A stretch of 64,000 nt of DNA, taken from NCBI GenBank assembly GCA_037957365.1, contig JARHVA010001739.1:1674001-1738000 (forward strand), given 5' to 3'. The notes beneath the pieces were generated by a model, which was not told where the DNA came from, ran no database searches, and saw only the letters and a list, made by a program, of their open reading frames with translations. A program made the translations under genes and the position numbers. Source of the DNA: Torreya grandis (Eukaryota; Streptophyta; Pinopsida; Cupressales; Taxaceae). Below, piece by piece: positions 34,454-45,716 of this stretch (position 1 is its first letter; the number at the start of each line of letters is the position of its first letter).

Positions 34454-37115
34454 CAAGGCCAGTTGCTACTCACTTGTAGCTATGAATTTATCTTCTTCTT
34501 GCATTGGATACTCTGACCCATCTTGTTATTATTGTTTAGGTGCTTATTATTACTATACCTTGGCTTTTTCTTCAATCTTTAGTTGTTGTACAACATTTCT
34601 ATCCTATTTTATCTTTACTTATTTTTTTACTTTTTGGTTTAGCTCCTCTTCCTCAGATTTCTTTTTATGTTCTAGTTTCTCTACTTTTTTCTGTTCTTGT
34701 TCCTTCACCTGTTATTTTTGTGCACACTCTTATTTTTTATGCTCTTCAAGTGTCGTATCCTTGTCTTTTTTGGCCTTGACATGTGTCTGTGCTTCTAGAT
34801 CAGCCTACACCTTGGTTGTGCATACTTGTTCTTACTGTGCTTTAGCCCACTATTTATGTGAGGCTTTAACTTCTTTTTTCTTCTTCATATATTCATTAGC
34901 TTGTTATTGGGAAAGAGTGGCATCTTTTAGATCCTTCTCTATCTATGCATCTACATCTTCTCATTACTTATCTTCATCTACCTTGGCTTTGTCTATGATC
35001 ACAACCTCTTTATTCCTTTGCTCTTCATCCATATTTTTCTGGTGCACCTCCTATGCTTGTTTTGATGCATCAGTAGCTTCTTGTGCCTTCCTTGCTTTCT
35101 CAATAGCCTATTGACATTTAATTTTTGCATCATGGGCCTTTTACTTGGCCTCAAATTCCATAGCTTGGAGACATGTTTTCTTAGCTTTCTATTGTTGGGC
35201 CTACTCTTTATAACACTTTTTTTCTTCTTGGCATCCTCACTATTTTATTATGTAAGTTGCTTCCTCCCATAAAGCCTTTTGATCTTTAGTTGTAGGATGA
35301 TCTAGTATCAACTCTTTGATAGCAAGGTCTTTTTTTGTTGGTGGTGAATCACTCAGCTAGATAATAGATCTAGAAAAATATGTTTTCCTCTACCCCAAAG
35401 TAACCAGCCTATATTTAGTTGGAAATGAACTTAAGGAAGGAGAATGATGCACTCCATGCATAATGGATGACCTTTTAAATGTTTGTTATTTGAGAGTAGG
35501 AGAAACCCTAGCCTTTCATCAATTTTTGGGTCTACAAACTAGAGTCTCTTATGGACTGTCAGGCAGTGGATCAAATATATTAATGGGTGCAAAAGTGGTG
35601 GAAGGTTGATCCTCAAAGAATGCAGCTATTCTCTACATTGTTTCATCCTTTTTGCACACATTTTTGACAAAGATGGATATCGAGCATGGTGGTATTTACA
35701 TCGAAATACTTAGAGGGACCTTGTTATGTACTTGAATTATGTGCACTGCCTTCCATAATAATAACTCCTTCTCCTCCTCCTTCTCATATATGTCACCTAC
35801 CATATCTTTAAGCATTATTTGATAAGCATACTAATCATCAATCCCTATTTGAGGTAGGTTATAGAAGCTTACGAGCTATGGTACCTTGGGGTCATCCAAC
35901 CACATTTTTGTACTCCTCATCTTGCACTTTGGTGGAGGTGATGGTTGTTATTATATAGAGAGTTTAAGCTTTCCATTCTGCTACTATGAGGTTGTGGCTT
36001 CTAGTTGTGGCTGCACTGAAGGAACTATTATGCCAAGTGGTATGGTTTGAAGAGGTGTCACATGCCTAGCTACTTATAATTTTTGCTTAGAGATCTTGGC
36101 CTATGTCATGGCCATGGTAATAAAATATAATAGGGGTCTAAATGGAAATCTAGGTAACTCATGTCTATAAATTAGGATACCATTTGGAAGTAAAGTGATA
36201 ATAACATGCTATCCCAAGTACTGCATGACATCTAAGGGCACCTATGGGTGTGTAAAAAAAAAGTTCTAAACACATCCCATAATTTATTGATCTTTCCCTC
36301 ATGAGCTAGGGCACCATGCTCAGGTGTCCATAACAAATTGTGAAATTATTACACTAGCCATTAGTTGGTGTCTAGGTGTACCTCTCCTTTAAGGGAATTC
36401 CATTGAGTGAAACATAGAAGAAAGATAACAAACTGATACTAGAAGGTTTCCTTGGAAGTCATATGACACTTTTCGATATTCGTAAGTATCTCTTGTAAAA
36501 ATTATTTGGACCAGTTGAATTGCTCATTGTAGATGTGCAATGTCAACCACTCTTTTGGGGATTTACCTTGCAGACTTGGCAATTTACCAAAATCTGCATA
36601 CAATGCACTCAACCAAGATATACACTCATTCATATTCGATATATTCAATTGGGATGCCTATGGACCCCCAAACATATACGTCTCTGACTTCCTAAAGGAT
36701 AGGATACATTCTTAACTTGTAGAGAGCAAGAGAATAGCCCCACATAGACATGCCCAAAGCTTTGGCCATTACTTTAGTGTTGATGACAATAGTGATATTT
36801 GGGCTAATGTAAATTTTGCCCTCGTTATAGTGGACAAAAAGGATTTACATAATCTCCCCCAAATTTCCCAGGGTAGGCATCTGAAGCAAGCACTCAATGT
36901 CTATGTTCAGGAACTGATGTGGGGATGCAAGAGAAAGTGGTTGTGTAAAACCTACTAAATATGGTAAAAAAAACTTGTTATATTGCTCAAGGTAATCAAA
37001 TGGCTTTAGATCATTATATTTAGTCTATCGAAGCACAAGATCAAAGCCCATTTATTACTTATGGGCATATATAAATTTTTTTATGAACTACGAATGATCC
37101 ATGGTATTCTAGTAT
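34454..37115 (-). pseudogene. Decayed ORF of unknown family with Lys/Glu-rich C-terminus
   Basis: One reading, mostly in a single frame with stops about every 20-40 codons, covers some 870 codons. N-terminal part (about 37110-36750): YNDLKPFDYLEQYNKFFLPY, then LSLASPHQFLNIDIECLLQM, then KIYISPNITIVINTKVMAKA. Middle (36530-36240): NEQFNWSK, FLQEILTNIEKCHMTSKETF, TPEHGALAHEGKINKLWDVF. Later (35900-35600): SPPPKCKMRSTKMWLDDPKV, YEKEEEKELLLWKAVHIIQV. The last 700 bp (35300-34500) are Lys/Glu/Ala-rich (AIEKARKAQEATDASKQ, KNMDEEQRNKEVVIIDKAKV), a likely long coiled coil. The long Ser/Phe/Cys-rich frame on the plus strand at 34482-35114 is its shadow. I do not recognise the family and see no protease or polymerase motif. 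The LTR, PPT and PBS-like signals around it suggest a gag-like protein of a non-autonomous element. Confidence 0.55.
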
Positions 37116-37442
37116 TGAATATTAGAAACCTTTTACTTTCTATGTTGGATAAGTTAGCTCATATCTAAAACTTTATCTCATAAAATGGTTAAAATTTTGA
37201 AATATAGACTCAGTTTGTAACCTTGTGCCTTTATAGATTTCACAAATATTTATTTCCATATAAATGTCATAATGAGTTATCACTTTGATATCAATTTGAA
37301 CGTTGATGTGGCAAATCCTATCTAATCTGGTAATAAAGGTAGTTAGTTATTAGCACATGGATCAAGATACATCATTATATTCTATTTTATCTGTATTGAT
37401 GATGTTGACCAGCCACTAATTTGGTGAAATATTATATCAATC

Positions 37443-37458
37443 AAATCTAGGCTCTGAC
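37443..37458 (-). other. Degenerate PBS-like site
   Basis: Minus strand TGTCAGAGCCTAGATT resembles the TATCAGAGCCTAG-type PBS that follows copia and gypsy LTRs, with its first bases altered. It lies about 330 bp upstream of the Lys/Glu-rich ORF. No LTR matching 34015-34438 was found to its right, so support is weak. Confidence 0.3.
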
Positions 37459-37859
37459 ATTAACTGCTTGGAGTGACCGTTATACTACAAAGATCTTTAC
37501 TAATGTGACTTGACCATACATTTTCCAGACTTAATTGTTTTTCTTTGCTTTTATGGACATCAACAATGATGCACCTAAATTCTTCTACACATGGGTATCA
37601 CAAACTATACTTCTTATCATGTTTCTAAAATTTGGTGAAAAGATCATCTAACCTATAAATGCACACATGCACAAAAAGAAATGTATAAGAAAACATATAG
37701 AAATGGGAAATCCTAATCTACTCGATGCTACTCAACACCCACTCTTTTATCAGAAAGAGATCAATTAAGACTATTATTGGTAGGGTTTAATCCTACATCC
37801 ATTCACTCACCCTAGTAGAATAATTCCCTACATATCTCTCAAAATAATGGTTCCTTGAT
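37459..37859. other. No gene seen
   Basis: Spacer between the PBS-like site and the 3' end of gypsy element A. It could hold a degraded LTR of either element. No second copy is available to show its limits. Confidence 0.35.
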
Positions 37860-38960
37860 ACGATATTTCATGTATAAGGTAAGTCCCTTTCCACTTGATT
37901 TGTAATTCACTTAAAAATGCTTTAAAGTGACTATCATATAACAAAACTGGTTGACCTTTGTGGAATTATGTCACAATTTTTTATCATGCCATGATTTATG
38001 ACTCTACGTATGAACTTCCTGCATCCAAGATGCTCTGTGTCGATAGTAATTCATCTCATTGAATTTGAGATTCCTATTTATGAGAGAGTCATGATCCCCT
38101 AGTATCATAAACATTGTATTGTGTAGACTAGGTACCAAATATTCCATAGGTATTATTTCTTCAAGCTCAAAGACCAACTGAAATGGAGTAAAACCTGTAG
38201 CCCTATTATAGTGCATTCAATAATCCCAAAGATTCATAGGAATGCAATATTCCCAATCATCCCTCTTAACATCATAGATATTTTTCAACATCTTGCCTAA
38301 CACTTTATTAAAAGCCTCAACTTGTTTGTTAGATTGAAGATGGTATGCAGTACGTTTATGATGGGAAATCATGAATTCTTTAGTAAGAGCTTTAATAGTA
38401 TTGTTCAAAAAGTGTGTCCCTCGATCACTGATGAGCTTGATGGGGCATCCAAACCATGTGATAATATTATTTTAAAGGAAATTTTTTACATCCTTCACCC
38501 CATAGCTAGGTGTTGTAGCATCTTCAACCCATTTGGTAAAGTTATATGTCACAATGATAATATACTAAGATTTGTTATGTTTACTCAGTGGATTGATAGG
38601 TCCTACAAAACTGATGCCCTACTGTTCAAAATGTTATTTAGCTAATAAAGTATATAATGGAATTTCATCCTTTTGGTGTGGCTTACCCATTTATTAACAT
38701 ATGTCATAATGTTATGCTATTCTATGTGTATCCTAAAAATGATTTGACCACCATAATCCACTCTGTAATAGTTTCCATGTAGTAGGTTCTCTAGTAAAAA
38801 TACCTCATGATATTCCTTAGTGTGCTTCCTATAAGAGTGATGGGCATTCATGTTATAAAAATACCCTATGTAGTACTTCATCCTTCCCTAAATGATACAA
38901 GAGCTCATTTATAATAGTATATGACAAAACTCTGGTGACAAACTATTTCTTTTCTCTTTC
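37860..38960 (-). pseudogene. Ty3/gypsy integrase remnant (element A)
   Basis: Read right to left: an N-terminal region near 38690 (YVNKWVSHTKRMKFHYILY, the linker after the zinc-binding part), a decayed core, and then a clean piece at 38217-38408. That piece reads MISHHKRTAYHLQSNKQVEA and FNKVLGKMLKNI, the integrase 'STAYHPQ.NGQ.E..N..L...L' block that carries the catalytic Glu (here QVEAFN). It is followed at 38004-38216 by ATGFTPFQLVFELEEIIP ('G.TPF.LVYG.E...P') and the C-terminal tail. Many stops. It would have joined element cDNA to the chromosome. Confidence 0.75.
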
Positions 38961-39169
38961 TTAGAAGTGTGCAGGGAATACCCCTTGTTCTAGGAATTAA
39001 TTTCTTTAAAATTCTTAGGTATCATAGAAACTCAAAATAGATGGGCATCAAGAGAATCTTCCTGAAGTTCTTATGGCTCTTCCCCATTTGTAATGTGATT
39101 GAGATGATCTGGCCCAACATTTTCACTACCTGGATTGATGTTAATACAAAATTAGAATTCTTGAAAGAG

Positions 39170-39534
39170 CATCATCCATCTTGAAATTCATCCTCTGAGC
39201 ATAGGCTTATTGAATAGGTAGTGCAGAGCTTGATGATCTATGAAAACTTCAAATGGTGTCATAGGAAGATAATGTTTGAATTTTTGCAATGCAAACACTA
39301 TAACCAGTGCTTCTTTTTCAACTGTGTAATTATTCAACTTGTAAAATGTATGGGTTGGTCCAATCCACCATCTCTTGGATACACAAGCACAACATTGACT
39401 ACAATACCAGAAGCATCAATGTGCACATGAAAGGGATAACTCCAATCTGGAAATACTAGAATAGGTGTAGTGATAAATATCTGCTTTAGTTCTATGAAAG
39501 TTCCTTGACACTGAGAGGTCCATACAAACTTCAT
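39170..39534 (-). pseudogene. Ty3/gypsy RNase H remnant (element A)
   Basis: 39334-39534 reads SQCQGTFIELKQIFITTPIL and then FPFHVHIDAS-like sequence (YPFHVHIDASGIVVNVVLVY), the start of the reverse-transcriptase-linked RNase H with its first catalytic Asp kept (HIDAS). Further left it reads VFALQKFKHYLPMTPFEVFI and DHQALHYLFNKPMLR, the 'A...FRHYL.G..F.V.TDH..L..L' block. It would degrade the RNA of the RNA-DNA hybrid. Stops and frameshifts are present. Confidence 0.75.
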
Positions 39535-39912
39535 ACCTTTGCATAATAAATACTCTCATGGGGGAAGAAATGGTTGCATATCCATTGATGAAATTCTGAT
39601 AGTAACTTATGTGGCCAAGAAAGGATCACACTTTTATTGAGCTGACTAGTGGGGGCATACTAACAATGATTGTAATTTTGGCTTAGTCCACCAAAATCCC
39701 TTCACTACACACCACATGACCTAACATGACACCAAAAGCTATAAAAATAAGCACTTTTTCAAATTTAGAGTAATACACAAATCTCAACAACATTCTAGCA
39801 TGAGGTGAAACTTGGATAAGTGATCTTTAAATAAAGAGAAGATTACCCAATCATCTAGATATACTTTTAGAAAGTCATGAATGAAATCCTTAAAGGTAGT
39901 CACCACTACTCT
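39535..39912 (-). pseudogene. Reverse transcriptase C-terminal half (element A)
   Basis: Directly left of the inserted copia element B, the minus strand reads VVTTFKDFIHDFLKVYLDDW. This holds the YLDD catalytic motif of gypsy reverse transcriptase, followed by VIFSLFKDHLSKFHLMLE and then the 'LNLKKC' thumb motif (ITLNLKKC). The N-terminal half lies on the other side of element B, at 46190-46640. The two halves join at a VV-L/V-TTF sequence that is present on both sides, i.e. in the duplicated target. Confidence 0.85.
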
Positions 39913-40344
39913 AGAATATGGATAATGCGAATGCAATGGAGACGTGATCACACGAGATGAAGCAAGTGCACACCATATATATGCTAGAGCAATTTGAAAT
40001 TATACAAGAAGATAAATTGCACAAGACAAAATGGAGAAAACCAAAATCTAATTAACATGAGATGGCCAAAGTGAAGAATACATATAGGAGAGCATGTAAG
40101 TAACTCCTCCATAAAAGGTGGCCAAGGCACCCCAAGAATAGACTGTAACTCCTCCATGAAAGGTGGTGACAAGGTGCTAAGAATAGAGAAGTAACTCCCA
40201 TCAAGGGAGTTACTTATGACACATCTATGACACACATCTCCACATAAACTAACCTATCCCACAAATGTAGAAAAACTCCATGTATGCACAAAAATATAAT
40301 TTCCCTAATTAAAAAATAGGTAAAAATAAAAACCTACACTAATA
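39913..40344 (-). repeat. 3' LTR of copia B, outer end truncated
   Basis: 432 bp. It lacks the last 16 bp found in the 5' LTR (45717-45732). Contains an 11-bp inverted repeat with a 5-base loop at 40189-40215 that is also present in the other LTR. Confidence 0.9.
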
Positions 40345-40353
40345 CCCCCCCAT
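40345..40353 (-). other. Polypurine tract of copia B
   Basis: Minus strand ATGGGGGGG directly before the LTR start TATTAGTG. Confidence 0.7.
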
Positions 40354-40559
40354 AAGCGCAGCTTAGGTGGGCAGTGTGGAAATATAAGATGGATCCTGGC
40401 AACTAGGCCTGATGAAGTAACCATGTACAAATGCAATCTCTCATAAGATAGAGAAGAGAAAACCCATAGAAAAAAAACTCCCCCCCAAAAGAGAGACATA
40501 AAATAAATGAAGAGGCTAGAAGGCCCCCTCTGAAGATGATGCTACTGCAGATGTAGACC

Positions 40560-41180
40560 ACACCCCAAGAAGAGCTCGTAGATGAATGAACTTGCTCTTG
40601 GAGAAAGGTTTGGTGAAGATGTCTACAACCTACTCCAAAGACTAGAAAAATATCAAGTCAATGACTTGACTATGAATAAGCTCCCGAATGAAATGCATGT
40701 GAATCTCTATGTGCTTGGTCCATTGGTGCTGAACTGGATTCCTACAAATTTGAATGGTACTCTAGTTGTCACAATAAATGATGGTGGGCTGCCTGATAGA
40801 AATTCCAAACTCAAAAATAATCCCCTAAAGCCAAATAGATTCAGTAGCTATATTAACATCTCCCTTGTACTCTACCTCTATGGATGATATAGCAATAGCA
40901 TTCTGCTTCTTGCTAGACCAACTGATAGGACTTGAACCTAGAGAGAAACTGTAACCAGAAGTGGACTTGTGAGTCTGTGAATCACTAGCCTAGTCTGAAT
41001 CTTTATATCCAACCAAGTCAACCTCTATACCAAATCTATAATGAATCTCGTATCTATGTGAACCCTGTATGTAATGCAAGATCCTCTTAGCTGCTTTCCA
41101 ATGTAGCTCATGAGATTCCTGCATGAATCTGGAGACAAGTCCCACTATATATGATATGTCGGGCCTAGTGTGAGTCAAGT
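40560..41180 (-). pseudogene. Copia RNase H (element B)
   Basis: Minus strand reads THTRPDISYIVGLVSRFMQE and KAAKRILHYIQGSHRYEIHY, the link from reverse transcriptase to RNase H. Then come VGYKDSD (normally 'GYSDSDWA', now followed by a stop), KSTSGYSFSLGSSPISWSSK, SSIEVEYKGDVNIATE (normally 'SS.EAEY.A', with the catalytic Glu kept), IIYCDNQSTIQICRNPV (normally 'CDN.SA') and HIEIHMHFIREL. The tail ends with VVDIFTKPFSKSKFIHLR ('ADIFTK.L....F..LR'), the usual end of copia pol. Stops are present after DSD, after ESIWL and near the tail. Confidence 0.85.
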
Positions 41181-42000
41181 AGATGAGACTACCAACAAGT
41201 TATCGATACTGAGTGGCATCAACCAATGGTGAAGAACAATTAGCCTCAAGCTTGACTCCTGATAGAAAGGGAGTCAGAGATGGCTTGCAATCAGCCATGT
41301 GAAATCGAGCCAATAAGTCAAGAGCATACTTAGGGTGTGCAAGAGAAATCCCTAAATCTGACTGTGAGATCTTGATGCCAAGCAAGTAGTGCAACAAACC
41401 TAAGTCTGTCATGTAAAATCTATCCTAGAGAGATGCCTTCACCGCTATAATAGCTGATGAAGAACTCCCGGTGATCAAAAGCTCATCAACATATAAAACC
41501 AAAATCAGAAGCGAATCATCCTGTCACAAGAAGTAGACATTGGGGTCAAAATGGCACCTAGTGAAACCCGCTATGAGAAGGAAGGAATCCATCTTGGCAT
41601 ACCAAGCCTGAGGGGCCTATTTAAGGTCATAGATAAATATTATAAGTCTGCATACTAAGGAAGAATCCTGAACAAATCTCGGAGGCTACTCCATGTAGAT
41701 CTCCTCCTCTAGGTCTCTGTGAAGAAAAGCACTCTTCACATCCATCTGATGCACATCCAAACCATGTGTTGCGATAATAGCCAAGGTGAGTCGGATAGAA
41801 GTTGTCTTTGTAATAGGTGAAAAGGTCTCTGAGTAGTCAATGCCTGCCACCTGTGAGAAACCCTTGGCGACCAATTGTGCCTTGTACTTATCAATCGACC
41901 CATTTGCTACAAATTTGGTCTAATATATCCACCTACATCGAACCATCTTTATTCCCTTAGGAAGTGAATTCAAATCCCAAGTGTGATTTTTGATTAAGGA
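41181..42000 (-). pseudogene. Copia reverse transcriptase (element B)
   Basis: Recognisable blocks on the minus strand: [60 protein letters not shown] (QMDVK.AFL..L.EE), AWYAKMDSFLL, DPNVYF and LVLYVDELLITGSS, where copia normally has YVDD. Then YMTDLGLLHYLLGIKI and YALDLLARFHMADCKP. The second Asp of the catalytic YVDD box is Glu here, which should impair polymerase activity even without the stops (after RWIY, in place of Q after YDLK, before QDD, and after VKASL). Confidence 0.9.
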
Positions 42001-42608
42001 AGAATATTCTTCCTCCATAGCACTATCCCACTCAGGTACCCCCAATGCCTCTCAAAAAGTCTGTGGATCCAAAATTGAAGCAAAGAAGGCATGTGGATCT
42101 CTTTGAAAATCCCCCTAGTACGTCTATCATCTACACGATCTCCTACCCAAGTTTCAACACTCTCAAGTGTCTGTCTGGCCCAAAATGGCCCAAAAGTGGG
42201 TGAGTCAGGTGCTAACTCCTCATCCAATGACTGACTAAAGGTGGATGACACTGCATCACTATCCTCACTGTCTAAACTCGAAGAAGAAGAAGATGTCTCT
42301 GGCTCAAGAACCTATTGTGGCTGATCTAAATTTAATGAGGAATCATCATGAAAAAGTAGATCTGATGAGGGAGAAGAAGTGTCAAGTGTTGAGTCTCTAG
42401 GACTCTCTTGAAAATGGAAACTTCTCTCGATGAACAACTCATGAGTGACTGGATCTAGAAGATGATACCCCTTAATACCATCTGGATATCTTACAAAGAT
42501 GCAAGGCTTGGATTGACGTTCCATAGCTTTACATTTCTTCTTCGGAATGTGGGCCATGGCTGGGGATCCAAAAACCCTAAGGTACTCAACATCAGGTTTC
42601 CTTTTATG
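42001..42608 (-). pseudogene. Integrase C-terminal and linker region (element B)
   Basis: 42312-42557 reads AHIPKKKCKAMERQSKPCIF and GYHLLDPVTHELFIERSFHF, the copia integrase C-terminal block ('H.P...R.KLD.K...C.F.GY......Y.L..P.......R.V.F.E'). It is followed by a Ser/Asp-rich linker to the reverse transcriptase, as in other copia polyproteins. A stop (TAG) separates it from the core. Confidence 0.8.
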
Positions 42609-43662
42609 CTAAGCTTCAAAGGGTGTTATCCATTTCAAAGCTTTGTGAGGAACCCTATTTTGAATGTAGCAAGCACAATTGATGGCTTCAGCCCAGTACT
42701 GTGGTGCTAAGGATTTGGAGTGAATCATATAGCTACCCATCTCTTTCAAGAACCTATTTTTGCATTCTGCAACCCCATTTTGTGAAGGACTATAAGTGAC
42801 TGTGTGCTGCAAATCAATCCCCTCTGTGGTGCAAAATTGCTCAAACCTGATGCTGATATACTCCCCTCCATTATCAGTTTGAAGAACCTTGATGGATTTC
42901 TCACTCTGTTTCTCAACAAGAGCCTTGAAGTCTAGAAAATTTTCAAACACTTCAGATTTTTGTTTGAGAAAATATATCCAAGTGTACCTAGAGAAATCAT
43001 CAATGAAAGTGAGGATGTACTTGGCCCTTGTGAAAGATGGTTTGGGAAAGGGTCTCGATACATCACTATGGACCAACTCCAAAGGTTCTGAAGCCCTCCA
43101 AGCTTTGCCTTTGTCAAATTTTACTTTAGGATGCTTCCCAAGGGAGCACCCCTCGCAAAGTCCTTTTGAGAATTGGACACGAGGCAAGCCAATGACCATG
43201 TCATGTTTGCAAAGTTGCTCAAAGTAGCGGTAGTTAAGGTGGCCAAATCGCTCATGCCATAGTTTGGTAATTCCATCTGAATGAGTTAGCAGTGTTGTTA
43301 GAGAAGAATCTAGTGCAAAATGTGAGGTGTATAACCTTGCTTGATGATCTGCCCTACCCACTACCACTATAGTATCACTATGCAACTCCCTGATAGCCAC
43401 TGAATCTAGTGAAAACTCAACTCTCATGCCCCGACCAATGTGAGTGATTTGGTACACTAATAGGAGATTGGTTAAAAGATAAGGAACACTTAGAACATTA
43501 TTGAATGTTCTTCCTTCCATTTCAACTGACCCTCTCCCTATAATAGAAACTGATGTGTCATCACCCAAACTAATTGAAGTCATGCTACAAGGCTCTAAAG
43601 ATGAAAAATCAACTAGTGAAGAGCCCATGTGGTGAGAATCACTCAAATCAATGACCCATGAT
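42609..43662 (-). pseudogene. Copia protease end, GAG-pre-integrase and integrase core (element B)
   Basis: Longest unbroken frame of the window (345 codons). Upstream of its ATG the protease loop reads SWVIDLSDSHHMGSS, where copia has 'W..DSGAS.HM': the catalytic Asp stays, but Ser-Gly-Ala has become Leu-Ser-Asp. The integrase zinc-binding part is intact: KLWHERFGHLNYRYFEQL and CEGCSLGKHPKVKF (H-x4-H ... C-x2-C). The catalytic core is intact as to its three acids: Asp in LELVHSDVSRPF, Asp in VLQTDNGGEYISI, Glu in SQNGVAECKNRFLKEMGSY (the usual Arg after it is Cys). The function would be insertion of cDNA. This segment is well kept, but stops elsewhere in the polyprotein make the element defective. 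Confidence 0.92.
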
Positions 43663-44650
43663 GTTGTAGAAGCTATAGTAGCTACAAGAGGCTTGCCTTT
43701 TTCTTTCTCCTTACTCTTGCCTTTTGCCTTAGTAGAATTTTGGGTAGATGAATTCTGCTTGATGGACTCAGGAACACCTATGTTGTGCTTCTCTAGAAGA
43801 CGAGTTAGGTATTCTATTTGTTTCTTTATGTATTTGTGTTCATCATGCCCTATCTTTTTACAATAGGCACACTTAACCTTCTCCTTCTTAGGTTTAGCAT
43901 TGGAGGAGGAAGACTCAGTGTTGTTTTTGGCAGGATTGTTGTTTTCTTTCTTCTTCTCCTAGTCCTTGTTCTTTTTCTTCTTCTCCTTTGTTGAAGTCTT
44001 ATCCTTACCATTTCCAGCTATCAAAGCTTAGGGTTGAGTAGACTTCATTATGCCCATTTGAATTAGCTTATCTTGCTCCCTAGTCAAGTTGGCAATGAAT
44101 GAATCCAAAGAAGGCATTTTCCATGTAGTTCCAATGGCACTTTTTGTGGCATGGAAAGTGGAGACAAAGACTGAATAACTTGGACCTAACTTAGCGAGAA
44201 TAGAAAGGATGAGTTGATCATCTTTCTTCTCTATCCCGTATTTTTTTAATTTCAATCTAAGGGCTTTAAACTTAGCGAAGAAGTCCTATAGGGTGTCAAA
44301 GTTGCTAGGACTTAGACTTATGAGTTTATTTTCGAGCTCATGACCTCTCATCTCATCAAGCTTCCCAAATAAGTTTTCTAGGGTGTCCCATATTTCTTTG
44401 GGAGTCTTAGGGTTTTCTAAATGGAAGAGAAGTTTTAGAGACATGGACAAGCTCATTAATCCATAGGCTTCATCACTATAGTTTTACCACTTGACCTTTT
44501 CAGCATCAATGCTTGGTTCTACTTCAATACCCATGGTGATCCTATACAACCCTTTGCTTCTAAGAATGATTGACATTTTAACCTTCCATTCATGATATTT
44601 GAAGGGTGTTATGGGTTTTAGTTGAAAATAATCTATTTTAATCTGAATTT
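43663..44650 (-). pseudogene. Copia gag with altered zinc knuckle (element B)
   Basis: The N-terminal part reads KPITPFKYHEWKVKMSIILR and NPKTPKEIWDTLENLF, the DUF4219/UBN2 type of copia gag. Then come ENKLISLSPSNFDTL-stop-DFFAKFKALRLKLKKY and DDQLILSILAKLGPSYSVFV ('L..LP..Y...V'). Near 43833-43874 the zinc knuckle reads CAYCKKIGHDEHKY, where the fourth metal ligand (Cys) is Tyr. Lys/Glu-rich spacers lie on both sides. Gag packages the RNA. Several stops (after DAEKVK, after NFDTL, after STQP, after KNKD) break the frame. The start codon is not certain. Confidence 0.85.
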
Positions 44651-45703
44651 AGGTGAAGTTGTGTTGATTGCAAGTTGTGAAATTATGCAGAAAGGAGAAT
44701 GAAAACAAAGATTTGCAAGTTGTGAAAAGCAATCACACCCCCCCAAAATATTGAGCCCCCCCTAAATATGCAAGTTCATGCTCAAAATACATCAGGCTCA
44801 TTCAAGAATGTGTCTTATAGCAATCAGTACAAGACTTAAGCAAAAAGGACGTCGAACTCAGTCGAAAATGCGTCCTGGGAGACCCAAAATTTTGGCACTT
44901 TATAAAGTAGTGAATTTTTGACAAATAACAAGCCTAAACTGTGGAGAATTGAATTACAAATACTTTTGCAAAAAATGGCACCCATATCTAAGCTACCGTT
45001 TGCAAGATATTAAAGGTTCAATTTTCCTGTAAACTAGTGTTTTTGCAAAAAAAGCACTAAAACATTAAAAAAATACCTGTTTTGAGAGAGAAAGTGGCCT
45101 TCCAACCACTCATTAATTCAATAGAAAATGAGGAACCTAAAGGAGGTTTGTTTGAGGGGGAATTGGCCTCCTGCTAACCCAGGCCTCACTCTTCGTCTTC
45201 GTAGGTTGAAGATACAAGTTTTAAATGTAAACCCCCAAATTATCACACAAGAAAAAGGGCACAGTTCTGATTTGATAGGCAAGGAAAGGTGATTGAATCT
45301 ACAGACTTCAATGCACAATAGGTTTGGGCACAAAAATACCAAAAAAATGCACCATTTTCAGAAAAAGATAGTCCTGATTTTGCTGGACGTTGGACGTCGT
45401 ACGGCTGCTTGGAGTGGCTGATGCTTGGTGTGGCTGATGCTGCTCCTCCCTCTGCTCCCTGCACACAACAATGGTGCCTGAGCTGAAGTAAAATCAGCAC
45501 CTGAAGTTGCTATTGCACCTGTAAAGACTGAAGAGAAAACAGCAAAGACACCCAAAGGCCAAGGATCCCAAGGAAAAGATACCAGAAATGATATTGAAAG
45601 TTTTTTTTTAGATCAGATCTAGAAATTAAAAAATAAAGAGAACTCCACTCCTCTTGATTTCAAAATAAACTAATAGCATAACCAGACACACTATTACCGA
45701 GTT
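44651..45703 (-). other. Leader of copia B, no gene
   Basis: About 1 kb between PBS and gag. On the plus strand two C-runs lie near 44738 and 44758 (cccccccc-type, G-rich on the element's sense strand). Open frames at 45118-45555 overlap one another and have no recognisable domain. Confidence 0.5.
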
Positions 45704-45716
45704 TGCTTTGATACCA
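45704..45716 (-). other. PBS of copia B
   Basis: Minus strand TGGTATCAAAGCA starts at the LTR end, matching the initiator tRNA-Met type PBS. Confidence 0.85.

Noticed and set aside
34482..35114. 210-codon plus-strand frame rich in Ser, Phe, Cys and Tyr, membrane-protein-like
   Set aside because: It is the reverse strand of a Lys/Glu-rich coding remnant (GAA/AAG read backwards as TTC/CTT). The minus-strand reading connects to a much longer protein-like frame.
42462..43227. Plus-strand frames of 82 and 112 codons
   Set aside because: They lie opposite the well-supported copia integrase and have no domain.
45118..45555. Three overlapping frames in the leader of copia B
   Set aside because: They overlap one another, have no domain and lie between PBS and gag, where leaders are normally non-coding.
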